Assembly (NCBI RefSeq): GCF_001905825.1
Contig: NZ_LIVV01000005.1
Location: forward strand, 720,802-784,801
Direction of reading: 5' to 3'
From: Streptomyces sp. CB02009
Lineage (GTDB): Bacteria; Actinomycetota; Actinomycetes; Streptomycetales; Streptomycetaceae
DNA length: 64,000 nucleotides
Under the pieces are notes generated by a model, which was not told where the DNA came from, ran no database searches, and worked only from the letters and a program-made list of their open reading frames with translations. A program made the translations under genes and the position numbers. Shown one piece after another: positions 7,915 to 17,496 of this stretch (within the stretch, counting starts at the first letter, position 1; every line of letters begins with the position of its first letter).

Positions 7915-8859
7915 ATGGACAGCATCGCCGTCGAACGCTTCGAGGCCGGCCGTGGCCGGCTGGCCTCGCTCGCGTACCGCCTGCTCGGCTCGGCCGCCGA
8001 CGCCGAGGACGCCGTACAGGACACGTTCCTGCGCTGGCAGGCCGCGGACCGCGAACGGGTCGACGTCCCGGAGGCATGGCTGACCAAGGTCCTCACCAAC
8101 CTCTGCCTCGACCGGCTCCGTTCGGCGCACGCGCGCCACGAGCGCACGGCCGGCGCCTGGCTGCCCGAGCCGCTGCTCGAAGGCGACCCGATGCTCGGCC
8201 CCGCCGACACCTTCGACCAGCGCGAATCGGTGTCGCTGGCCGTACTGACCCTCCTGGAGCACCTCTCGCCGGTCGAGCGGGCCGTCTACGTCCTGCGCGA
8301 GGCCTTCTCGTACGGCCACACCGAGATCGCCGGCATCCTCGACATCACCGAGTCGGCGAGTCAGCAGCACCTCCACCGGGCCCGGACCCGGGTCACCGCC
8401 GAGCGCCGCCGCGGCGGCGTCCGGGCAGACCCCGCGTCCGCGCGCCGGGTCGTCGAGGAGTTCCTGGCCGCCGCCGTGTCGGGCCGCACCGAACGGCTGG
8501 TGGCCCTGCTCACCGACGACGTGACGGCGGTCTCGGACGGCGCCGGACTGGCCAGGCGGCTGCTGCGGGTCACGACACGCGAGCGGGTCGCCTCCTTCGT
8601 GCGGGCCGGTTTCCGGTCCACGCCGGCGAAGCGGCGGCTGGCCGGCGGTACGCCCGCGCTCCACATCGCGACGGTCAACGGCGCCCCCGCCGTCCTCGCC
8701 GTGATCGAAGGCCGGGTCGTGGGCGCCGTGGCGTTCGCGGTCGCCGACGGCAGGGTCGCGTCCCTGCACGGCGTCGCGACCGCGGACCGCCTCACGCGGC
8801 TCGACGAGGCCTGGCGGCGGCAGGACGATCCGGAGCCGGCGGTGATCGAGGCGTGGTGA
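7915..8859 (+). CDS. ECF41-type RNA polymerase sigma factor (SigJ-like) with C-terminal SnoaL-like domain
   Basis: 314 aa. Region 2 reads SLAYRLLGSAADAEDAVQDT with RWQAADRERV, region 4 reads LSPVERAVYVLREAFSYGHT followed by EIAGILDITESASQQHLHRA. About 120 extra residues follow, matching the SnoaL-like domain that regulates ECF41 sigma factors in cis; their two hallmark motifs are degenerate here (DGAGLAR in place of DGGGK, and a TADRL in place of NPDKL). ECF41 members work without an anti-sigma factor (family knowledge). ATG at 7915 is preferred to GTG 7906 because AGGG then lies eight bases upstream. Probable target: the oxidoreductase upstream. Confidence 0.88.
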   Translation: MDSIAVERFEAGRGRLASLAYRLLGSAADAEDAVQDTFLRWQAADRERVDVPEAWLTKVLTNLCLDRLRSAHARHERTAGAWLPEPLLEGDPMLGPADTFDQRESVSLAVLTLLEHLSPVERAVYVLREAFSYGHTEIAGILDITESASQQHLHRARTRVTAERRRGGVRADPASARRVVEEFLAAAVSGRTERLVALLTDDVTAVSDGAGLARRLLRVTTRERVASFVRAGFRSTPAKRRLAGGTPALHIATVNGAPAVLAVIEGRVVGAVAFAVADGRVASLHGVATADRLTRLDEAWRRQDDPEPAVIEAW

Positions 8860-8936
8860 GCCGAGCGCCGGGGCGCCGGAGCAGCGCGCACGCACCACCG
8901 ACGCGCCGGACCGCCGGGGCACGCTCCAGAACCGCC

Positions 8937-9479
8937 CTAGGCGTCCGCGTCGCGCTTCCAGTCCTGGACGAGGAGTCCGAGGACGACCTCGTCGAGGAAC
9001 TCGCCCATCACCCAGGCCGAGGAGCGCAGCACGCCCTCGCGGACGAAGCCGTTGCTCTCGGCGGAGCGGAGCATCGCGGTGTTGTCCGCCAGCGTCTCGA
9101 TCTGCAGCCGCTGGAGGCTGCGGACGACGAAGCCGTAGTGGCACAGCGTCGCGACCACGTCCGTGCCGTAGCCCTTGCCCCGGGCGGACGGCAGCAGCCC
9201 CAGCCCGATGTGCGCGACCCGGTTGTGGGTGTCGATGCCCCACAGGTTCGCGGTGCCGATCAGGGTGCCGCCCTCCAACTCGACGACGGAGAAGGGGACA
9301 TGCCCCTCCGCGGTGTCGTCCACGACGAGCCGCCGGTCGTTCGAACCGGGCGAGACCGGCCGCCAGGGCCCCGCTTCGGCGCGCGACGCGTTCACCACGT
9401 CGTCGTAGAGCTCGGTCCGCAGGACCGGGATGTCTTCCTCGTGGCGAGCCCTCAGCCCGACCCTCGTACCCCTCAGCAT
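8937..9479 (-). CDS. GNAT family N-acetyltransferase (RimJ/RimL type)
   Basis: 180 aa. The acetyl-CoA loop is seen as LGLLPSARGKGYGTDVVATL (R-G-K-G-Y-G), with the preceding TLIGTANLWGID strand and the NTAMLRSAESNGFVREGVLR segment typical of the RimJ/RimL subgroup. ATG at 9479 has AGGA seven bases upstream. These enzymes acetylate protein N-termini, amino acids or antibiotics; substrate not deducible. Divergent from the dienelactone hydrolase gene. Confidence 0.88.
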   Translation of the reverse strand: MLRGTRVGLRARHEEDIPVLRTELYDDVVNASRAEAGPWRPVSPGSNDRRLVVDDTAEGHVPFSVVELEGGTLIGTANLWGIDTHNRVAHIGLGLLPSARGKGYGTDVVATLCHYGFVVRSLQRLQIETLADNTAMLRSAESNGFVREGVLRSSAWVMGEFLDEVVLGLLVQDWKRDADA

Positions 9480-9565
9480 GCACGTTTCCTATCCGAGCCA
9501 CCTGGCCGGCGGCAAGCCGATAATGACCTCACCACCACGGTGATCACGGTTGTACGGTCGTTCCC

Positions 9566-10312
9566 ATGGCTACGACGACACTGCTGATACCCACCCCCGA
9601 CGGCCAGGCCGACGCCTTAGCCGCCTTCCCCGACGACGGCCGGCGGCATCCGGGCGTACTCCTCTACATGGACGTGTTCGGACCCCGGCCACGGCTGGAG
9701 GAGATGGCGCGCGAGCTCGCCGGGCACGGGTACTTCGTGCTCGTGCCCCACATCTTCTACCGGGAGGGCGCGGCACCCCTCCTCGAACTCCCCGAGCACA
9801 TCGGGGAGGAGGAGCGGCCCGCGCTCTTCGAGCAGGTCATGCCGTTCTACCTGGCGCACACCGACGAGCGCGTCCTGACCGACGCCGACGCCTACCTCGC
9901 GTACCTCGCCGAGCGGCCCGAGGTCGCCGACGGGCCCGTCGGCGTCGTCGGGTACTGCCTGGGCGGCGTCCTGGCGCTGCGTACCGCCGCCGCCCGCCCC
10001 GACCGGGTCGCCGCCGTCGCCGGTTTCCATCCCGGCGCCCTGCTCACGGACGAGGCCGACAGCCCGCACCTGCTCGCCCCTAAGGTCACCGCGGAGGTCC
10101 ACTTCGGAATCGCCGAGGGCGACATGACGCCCGAGGAGTTCGGCCGCCTCAACGAGGCGCTGGAAGCCGCAGGCGTCCGCCACGGCAACGAGATCTACCC
10201 CGGCACCCAGCACGGCTTCACCATGGCCGACACGAGCGCCTACAGCCCGGAGGGGACGCGGCGCCACTGGGACCGCCTGCTGCCCCTCCTGGCCCGCACC
10301 CTCACGCACTGA
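9566..10312 (+). CDS. Dienelactone hydrolase family protein
   Basis: 248 aa alpha/beta hydrolase. The nucleophile elbow is GYCLGG, with Cys as expected for dienelactone hydrolases. An acidic residue and the catalytic His (PGTQHGFTMAD near residue 216) follow in order. N-terminal MATTTLLIPTPDG is the usual beginning of the family. Spans the 86-bp divergent gap from the GNAT gene. Likely cytosolic hydrolase of a lactone or ester; real substrate unknown. Confidence 0.88.
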   Translation: MATTTLLIPTPDGQADALAAFPDDGRRHPGVLLYMDVFGPRPRLEEMARELAGHGYFVLVPHIFYREGAAPLLELPEHIGEEERPALFEQVMPFYLAHTDERVLTDADAYLAYLAERPEVADGPVGVVGYCLGGVLALRTAAARPDRVAAVAGFHPGALLTDEADSPHLLAPKVTAEVHFGIAEGDMTPEEFGRLNEALEAAGVRHGNEIYPGTQHGFTMADTSAYSPEGTRRHWDRLLPLLARTLTH

Positions 10313-10319
10313 CGACGGG

Positions 10320-10371
10320 CCCCCGGCCGCCTCGCGGTCCGACCGGACCCCCGGCCGACTCGCGGTCCGGC
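10320..10371. repeat. Two 28-bp direct repeats with hairpin potential between convergent genes
   Basis: CCCCCGGCCGcCTCGCGGTC starts at 10320 and recurs with one change at 10348 (28-bp period). CCGGACC and GGTCCGG in and around the second unit can pair, so the element may terminate transcription from the dienelactone hydrolase side and the NRPS side. Confidence 0.5.
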
Positions 10372-10378
10372 GGCACGT

Positions 10379-13300
10379 CTACTGCCCCAGCCGGTACCTG
10401 ATCTTCTTGACCAGTTCGGTCAGGTCCGGCTGCCGCAGCAGGCTGTAGTGGTCCGCGTCCAGTTCCACCACCGTCGGCGGGTGCGCCGACCAGCCCTCCG
10501 CGTCCTCCAGGAACGAGTAGTCGTCGCCCGCCGCCTTGAACAGCGTGACCGGGCACGACACCTGGCGCTCCGCCAGCTCGCGGAAGGTGTACGTGAACTC
10601 GAACGTCTCCTCCACGATCGCCACGATCCGGCCGATCAGCTCCGGGTCCAGGGCAGGGAAGTCGGCCGCGACCCGCCGCACGAAGTCCTCGCGGCCGTCC
10701 GCCTCCACCGTCGGGTCGATCGCGCCCGCGAACACCGAGTACAGGATCGTCACGAACGCCGGGTTCGCGTAGTCCGCTCCGCCCGTCTCCGACGAGCGGA
10801 CCTTCGGCGACCCCGGTGCGATCAGGAACAGGTTCTCCACCTGCTGACCCGCCGCCTCCAGGAGATGCGCCGACTCGAAGGCGACCCTCGCGCCGAACGA
10901 GTAGCCCCACAGCGTGTACGGGCCGGCCGGCTGGCGGCGCCGTATCGCCGCCACGTCCGCCGCCGCCATCTGGCGGATCGTCGCGTACGGCTCCTCGCCC
11001 CGGTTGATGCCGTACGCCTGCACCCCGTGGAACGGGCGGTCGATGCCGATCTCCTCCGCCAGGTGCCGCAGGTTCATCGTGTAGCCGCCCAGGCCCGGCC
11101 AGCAGTAGACCGGCGGCCGCGTGCCCGCCGCGTGGAGCCGGACCAGCCGGGAGGCGGGGGTCGCGGCCGCGCCGTCCACCTGATGGGCGAGCTTCTCGAT
11201 CGTGGGCCGGTCGAAGAGGATCTGCAGCGGCAGCCCGGAGCCGAACGCGCGGTTGATCCTCGTCACCAGCGCCACGGCGATCAGGGAGTTGCCGCCCGAC
11301 TCGAAGAAGTCGTCCAGGACCGAGACCGCGTCCACGTCCTCGTACTTCAGCGCCGCCGCCCAGATCTCCGCGATGCGGCCCTCCGTGCGGGTGCGCGGCC
11401 GGACGTGGGGGCGGCCGTGCAGACCGGCGTTGACCACGGCCAGGTCGGCCAGCGCCTTCGTGTCCACCTTGCCGTTCGCCGACAGCGGCAGCCGGTCCAG
11501 GACGACCACCCGGTTCGGGATCATGTAGTCCGGCAGGTGGCGGGTCAGATCGTCGCGGATCATCTCCGCCGGGCCCTTCATGTGCACGGTGTCCTCGTGC
11601 ATGCCCTCGCTCCGCAGCTGCTCCTCGCTGACCCGGCCGCCGACGGCGAAGTACGAGGGACCGGTCGGGCGGCCCGCCGCCGTCAGGATCTCGTCCGCCC
11701 GGCGGGCCGCGGGCAGCGGGTGGCCGGACTTCGAGCTGTAGCCGGAGGACATGAAACCGAGCCCGTGGGAGCCGAGTTGGAGCCGCTGGAGGGTCCGGCC
11801 CAGGTCGACGTACGCACGGTCGGAGCGGGGCGTCGCGCTGACCACCGTGATGCCGAACCGGGCCCGCTCGTACACCGCCTGGTTGATCGCGATCACATGC
11901 CGCCGCTCCACCAGCGCGGCGGAGACCGGCCGCAGATCGCCGTCCTCGTAGGCGTACTGGGCCTGGGGCAGGCCCGTCACCCCGTCTCCATGCGCCTGGA
12001 CGTAGACGTCGGTCCCCGGGGGCGTACGCGACTCCTCGTCGTACGGGACCACCTCCCAGGTGCCGTCCTCGCACGGCCGCACATCCAGGCCGTGCCCCGG
12101 CAGGATCTCCTCGAACAGGCCCACCATGTGACCCGTCTCGATCTCCAGGACCTCCTGGATGTTGTTCCGGTAGACCGGTTCGATCGCCGAACGCCGGCCC
12201 CGGAATCCCAGCCGGAGGACCGGGTCTCCCCCGCTCCCGGGCGTCCCCGCGTCCATCAGGTACAGCTGGTGGCGGACCGGGTGGTAGTAGTACGTGCCCG
12301 GTTCCAGGCCCGCGATGCCGCGCAGCTCCACGTACAGCTGGGTCGCGTACAGCGCGCCCGGTGACGCGTAGCCGTACTTCGGGAGCAGCCGCTCCTCGCT
12401 CGTGAACTGCCCGAACCAGCGCAGGATCTCGCCCAGGTCCGCCGCCGTCAGACTGCCGACCGCCCGCGAACCGATGCCCTCAGGGCGGCGGGCCAGCACC
12501 GCCAGGACGTCCGCGCGGGTGACCTCCCCGCCCTCGTAGAAGCGGTACGTCTTCCGGGCGAAGACCGTGCGGCGCATCCGGTCCGTGGGAGTGCCGCCCG
12601 GGAGCACGACGACGGGGCGGCCCGCCAGGTCGGCGTCGGGGCGGGTGCCGGCGTTCGACAGCTGCGCCTTGACCTGGAGCTTCGACTCCTTGGACTGGTG
12701 GTGGGCGCCGTGGTTGCCCTGGTCCATCAGGGCCGCCTCCTTGGGCGACAGCTCGACGCAGGCGACGAGGTTCTGGAAACCCGTGCGCGGCTCGTCCTTC
12801 ACGATGACCGCCGCGTTCTTCACCCAGTCGTGGTTCGCGATCGCCAGCGCGATCTCGTCCAGCTCGACACGGAAGCCGCGCAGCTTGATCTGGTTGTCTG
12901 CGCGGCCGGCGAACTGGACGGTGCCGTCCTCGTTCCAGTGGGCCAGGTCGCCCGTGCGGTAGAGGCGCTCGCCGCCGTCGGTGGTGAGGAAGCGCTCCGC
13001 CGTGAGTTCGGGGCGGTCCAGGTACCCCCGCGCCACCTGCACCCCTCCTATGCACAGCTCGCCGTCGCGTATGTGGAAGGTCGTGTCGTACGCCGGTCTG
13101 CCGATCGGTATCGCGTCGGGGGCGGCCGGATCGGCGACGGCGGCGCGGTCGACCGTGTGCGACGAGGCGTTGATCGTGCACTCGGTGGGGCCGTAGAGGT
13201 TGATCAGCTCGGCGGCCGGCAACTCGGCGAGGAGCTGCGCCGCCAGGTTGCGGGAGAGGATCTCACCGCCCGAGTACACCCGGCGCAGGGTGGTGCACGA

Positions 13301-14080
13301 GCCGAGACGCTCGGTGTCCACGAGGGCCTGCAGGAGGGTCGGGACGCCCTGCAGCATCGTCGCGCCATGGCGGCGGACGGTGTCGACCAGCGCCTCCGGG
13401 TCGCGGTGGACACCCGGGGGGCCCACGGCGACGCGGGCGCCGACCGCCGGGGCGAGGATCTCCCACTGGGCCGCGTCGAAGCTCATCGGCGTCTTCTGCA
13501 GGACGACCGCGCCCGGGGCGAGCCGGTGCTCCGCCGCCATCCACCGCATCTGCGCGGCGATCGAGCGGTGCTCGACCATGACGCCCTTCGGCCGGCCCGT
13601 GGAGCCCGAGGTGTAGATGACGTACGCGAGGTCCGTCTCCCGGATGTCGTACGGCTCCGGCTCCTCGCCCGCGGTCCGCCAGGCGTGCCGGACGGCGTCG
13701 GCGAGGGTGACGACCGTCGTACCGGGCGGGGCGAGGTCGGTGACGCGGGCGCGGAGGTGCTCCTGGGTGACGACGATGCGGGCGGAGCTGTCCTCGATCA
13801 TGTAGCGGACGCGTTCTTCGGGGTACTCGGGGGAGAGCGGGACGTAGGCGGCGCCGGAGCAGACGGTGCCCCAGGTCGCCGTGACCAGTTCGAGGGACGG
13901 GTCGGTGTGCACACCGACCCGGGTGTCCGCGGCCGCGCCCAGGAAGCGGAGGTACTGGGCCAGGACCAGGGCGCCCTCCGAGAGCTCCCGGAAGGTGAGG
14001 GTCTCGTGCTCGTGGGCCACGGCGGTGGCGTCGGGGCGGTGCAGGGTCTCGGCGTAGAGGAGCCGGTCGAGCGTGCGCAT
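10379..14080 (-). CDS. Single-module nonribosomal peptide synthetase, A-Ox-PCP-TE (indigoidine synthetase type)
   Basis: 1233 aa. Adenylation core motifs are in order: YTSGSTGRPKGV (residue ~156), NLYGPTE (~294), YRTGDLA (~374), GRADNQIKLRGFRVELDE (~392). Then an FMN nitroreductase-like oxidase domain (~500-800; ARKTYRFYEGGEV, LPKYGYASPGALYATQ) is inserted before motif A10 (LSANGKVDTKAL), exactly as in IndC/BpsA. A PCP with FFESGGNSLIAV and a thioesterase with GYSFGA and DADHYSL follow. No condensation domain. The specificity residues I read are D-A-W-Q-V-S-L-I-N, which resemble published Gln and Ser codes. ATG 14080 has AGGG about eight bases upstream. Indigoidine helper genes (indA, indB) are absent, so the product may differ from indigoidine. 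Confidence 0.93.
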   Translation of the reverse strand: MRTLDRLLYAETLHRPDATAVAHEHETLTFRELSEGALVLAQYLRFLGAAADTRVGVHTDPSLELVTATWGTVCSGAAYVPLSPEYPEERVRYMIEDSSARIVVTQEHLRARVTDLAPPGTTVVTLADAVRHAWRTAGEEPEPYDIRETDLAYVIYTSGSTGRPKGVMVEHRSIAAQMRWMAAEHRLAPGAVVLQKTPMSFDAAQWEILAPAVGARVAVGPPGVHRDPEALVDTVRRHGATMLQGVPTLLQALVDTERLGSCTTLRRVYSGGEILSRNLAAQLLAELPAAELINLYGPTECTINASSHTVDRAAVADPAAPDAIPIGRPAYDTTFHIRDGELCIGGVQVARGYLDRPELTAERFLTTDGGERLYRTGDLAHWNEDGTVQFAGRADNQIKLRGFRVELDEIALAIANHDWVKNAAVIVKDEPRTGFQNLVACVELSPKEAALMDQGNHGAHHQSKESKLQVKAQLSNAGTRPDADLAGRPVVVLPGGTPTDRMRRTVFARKTYRFYEGGEVTRADVLAVLARRPEGIGSRAVGSLTAADLGEILRWFGQFTSEERLLPKYGYASPGALYATQLYVELRGIAGLEPGTYYYHPVRHQLYLMDAGTPGSGGDPVLRLGFRGRRSAIEPVYRNNIQEVLEIETGHMVGLFEEILPGHGLDVRPCEDGTWEVVPYDEESRTPPGTDVYVQAHGDGVTGLPQAQYAYEDGDLRPVSAALVERRHVIAINQAVYERARFGITVVSATPRSDRAYVDLGRTLQRLQLGSHGLGFMSSGYSSKSGHPLPAARRADEILTAAGRPTGPSYFAVGGRVSEEQLRSEGMHEDTVHMKGPAEMIRDDLTRHLPDYMIPNRVVVLDRLPLSANGKVDTKALADLAVVNAGLHGRPHVRPRTRTEGRIAEIWAAALKYEDVDAVSVLDDFFESGGNSLIAVALVTRINRAFGSGLPLQILFDRPTIEKLAHQVDGAAATPASRLVRLHAAGTRPPVYCWPGLGGYTMNLRHLAEEIGIDRPFHGVQAYGINRGEEPYATIRQMAAADVAAIRRRQPAGPYTLWGYSFGARVAFESAHLLEAAGQQVENLFLIAPGSPKVRSSETGGADYANPAFVTILYSVFAGAIDPTVEADGREDFVRRVAADFPALDPELIGRIVAIVEETFEFTYTFRELAERQVSCPVTLFKAAGDDYSFLEDAEGWSAHPPTVVELDADHYSLLRQPDLTELVKKIRYRLGQ

Positions 14081-14139
14081 GATGATCCCTTCGGTATCGG
14101 GGCCCCGCGCCGCTGCCGTCGCGGGCACCTGTCCCACCC

Positions 14140-14490
14140 GTTGCGGGCAACCGCTCCGCCGGGGCGGCGCCCACCCGCCCGTTGTGTGCGGGCCCGGGTT
14201 CCGCCGGGGCAGTACCCGCCCGCCCACCCACCCCGTTGTGGGCACGGGTTCCGCCGGAGCGGTGCCCGCCCACCCACCCCGTTGTGGGCAACTGTTCCGC
14301 TGGGGCGGAACGGGTGGGCACAACGGAACGGCGCCCGTTGCCGGGCCTAGGCTTCCGCGCCTGAACCCGCACCCCAGGTGCGGCGCTGTTGGGGTGCGGG
14401 CCAGGGCACGAGGGGCGGAGGCGCCGCCGAGGGCGCCGTCCCGTGTGCCCACCCGTCCCGCCCTGCGGGACGATTGCCCACACGGGGGTG
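14140..14490. repeat. Cluster of REP-like GTTG(T)GGGCA...GGGGCGG intergenic repeats in a 458-bp gap
   Basis: The gap 14081-14538 holds no gene. It contains four adjacent degenerate units beginning with GTTGYG at 14140, 14181, 14235 and 14281. The last unit is closed by an inverted end (CACAACGG near 14331), so GTTGTG...CACAAC and GTTCCGC...GCGGAAC can pair. A further reversed copy with CGTCCCGC/GCGGGACG arms lies at about 14448-14475. I know similar GC-rich palindromic elements from intergenic regions of many Streptomyces genomes. They separate the NRPS from the methyl-cycle operon. Confidence 0.6.
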
Positions 14491-14538
14491 GGCGAGGGTG
14501 CGGGCGCGGCGGGTGGCTGCGGCAAGGCGGGGGTGGGG

Positions 14539-15218
14539 TCAGCGGTAGATGAGGAGTTCTTGTTCCGTCGCGCCCGTCAGTTCGTAGCGCGTCCGCACCA
14601 GCGGACGACCCGCGTAGATCCGGATCAGCGTCGCCGCGTCGCCCCGGAAGGTGGCCGGTGGCCGGCCCTCCCTCTCGTTGCCCAGGGCCAGGGAGACCCG
14701 GGGCAGCGTGCCGTCCTCCAGGACTCCGACCAGGCGCGGGGTCTCGCGCGTGCGGCTCGTCACCGTCAGGAGCGGCAGCGCCAGCTCCAGCGCCTTGCCG
14801 CAGTACGCGCCGGGTTCGCCGAAGGCCTCCCGTACGTCGCCCGCGTGGACCCACTCGCCGAGCGCGACCGCGTCGAGCCGGCCGTCCTCGCGTGCGGCGA
14901 TCACCGGGCCCGCCTCCGTCAGGCCGCGTTCGAGTTCGTCGAGGATGCGGCCCAGGGGCCAGTCCTCGCGTTCGGCGACGTCGCAGGCGTTCGCCTCGGG
15001 CAGGAACACGCCTTCCTCCAGGCGGTCCTCGACGATCCTGACCAGGGCCGCGCCGCAGTGGGCGAGGACCTGCCTCGCCGTCCATCCGGGGCACGCGGTG
15101 CGGAGCTCGTACGCCTCCTCGGGTGTCCGGCGCAAGAGGGGCATCAGCAGGTCCCGTTCCGTCCTGAGGAGGCGGTCGGGAAGCCACGGGTCGCGCCCGT
15201 CATCGTTCGTACACATCA

Positions 15219-15219
<1 letters not shown>
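14539..15219 (-). CDS. Maleylpyruvate isomerase family (mycothiol-dependent, DinB-like) protein
   Basis: 226 aa. The N-terminal four-helix metal domain has WTARQVLAHCGAAL and VHAGDVREAFG (His and Asp ligands), typical of the TIGR03083/maleylpyruvate isomerase N-terminal family; a C-terminal domain of about 90 residues follows (TFRGDAATLIRIYAGR). Relatives use mycothiol as a cofactor or bind metal without a known reaction. The start ATGATG shares its first base with the TGA of ahcY (TGATGATG), so it is translationally coupled to the methyl-cycle genes. Possibly a detoxification or isomerisation step; uncertain. Confidence 0.75.
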
Positions 15220-16620
<1,401 letters not shown>

Positions 16621-16628
<8 letters not shown>

Positions 16629-17496
16629 GGACAACGCTCCTCGCGCTCATGATGGTTCGGTGGATTTCCAGGGCCGCCGTCGACCTGTTCAGCGTGATGT
16701 GGTGCAGGCCCGGCGCGCCCTCGTCGAGCAGCCGCAGGCCCATCGCGGTCGCGTGCTCGACGCCGATGCGGTACGCCGCCGCCGGGTCGTCCTTCGCCGC
16801 CTCCAGGCGGTGCGCCAGGTCCTCGGGGAACGCGGCGTCGCTGAGCTCCGCGAAGCGCCGGATCTGGCGTACGTCGGTGGCCGGCATGATCTCCGGGATG
16901 ATCGGGGTGTCGCAGCCGGCGGCCGCGACGCGGTCCCGCAGCCGCAGGTAGTCCTCCGGGTCGAAGAACATCTGGGTGATGGCGTAGTCGGCGCCCGCCC
17001 GGCACTTGGCCACGAAGTGGGCCAGGTCGTCGGCCGGTCCCGCCGACCTGGGGTGGCCCTCGGGGAAGGCCGCCACCCCGATCCGGAAGTCGCCCAGCGA
17101 CCTGACCAGCGCGACGAGTTCATGGGCGTACGTGAATCCCCGCGGGTGCGGTGTCCACGGGCCGCGCGGGTCGCCGGGCGGGTCGCCGCGCAGGACCAGG
17201 ACGTCGCGCACCCCGGCGTCGGCGTACGCGCCGATGATCGCCCGCAGTTCGGCGACGGAGTGCCCGACGGCCGTCAGATGGGCGACCGGGCGCAGGGTCG
17301 TCTCGGCCGCGATCCGCTTGGTCACCTCGATGGTCCGGTCGCGGGACGAGCCGCCCGCGCCGTACGTCACGGAGACGAAGTCCGGGGACAGGGCCTCGAC
17401 CCGGCGGATCGCCTCCCACAGGGTCCGCTCGCCGCGCTCGCTCTTCGGCGGGAAGAACTCGAAGGAGAACGTCGGGTCCACGGGGGTCGGTCTCAT
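16621..17496 (-). CDS. metF: Methylenetetrahydrofolate reductase
   Basis: 291 aa TIM-barrel flavoprotein. [10 protein letters not shown] at the N-terminus, [22 protein letters not shown], and FAITQMFFD-type segment ([15 protein letters not shown]) followed by PEIMPATD are conserved MetF marks. Makes 5-methyl-THF, the methyl donor of MetH encoded just upstream. ATG overlaps the metH stop as ATGA; its own stop overlaps ahcY. Length and motifs are complete, so it is probably functional. Confidence 0.96.

Noticed and set aside
10379-15187. NRPS extended to 1602 aa
   Set aside because: The extension crosses the REP-like gap and the maleylpyruvate-isomerase gene with low-complexity translation; ATG 14080 has a ribosome binding site and a normal A-domain beginning.
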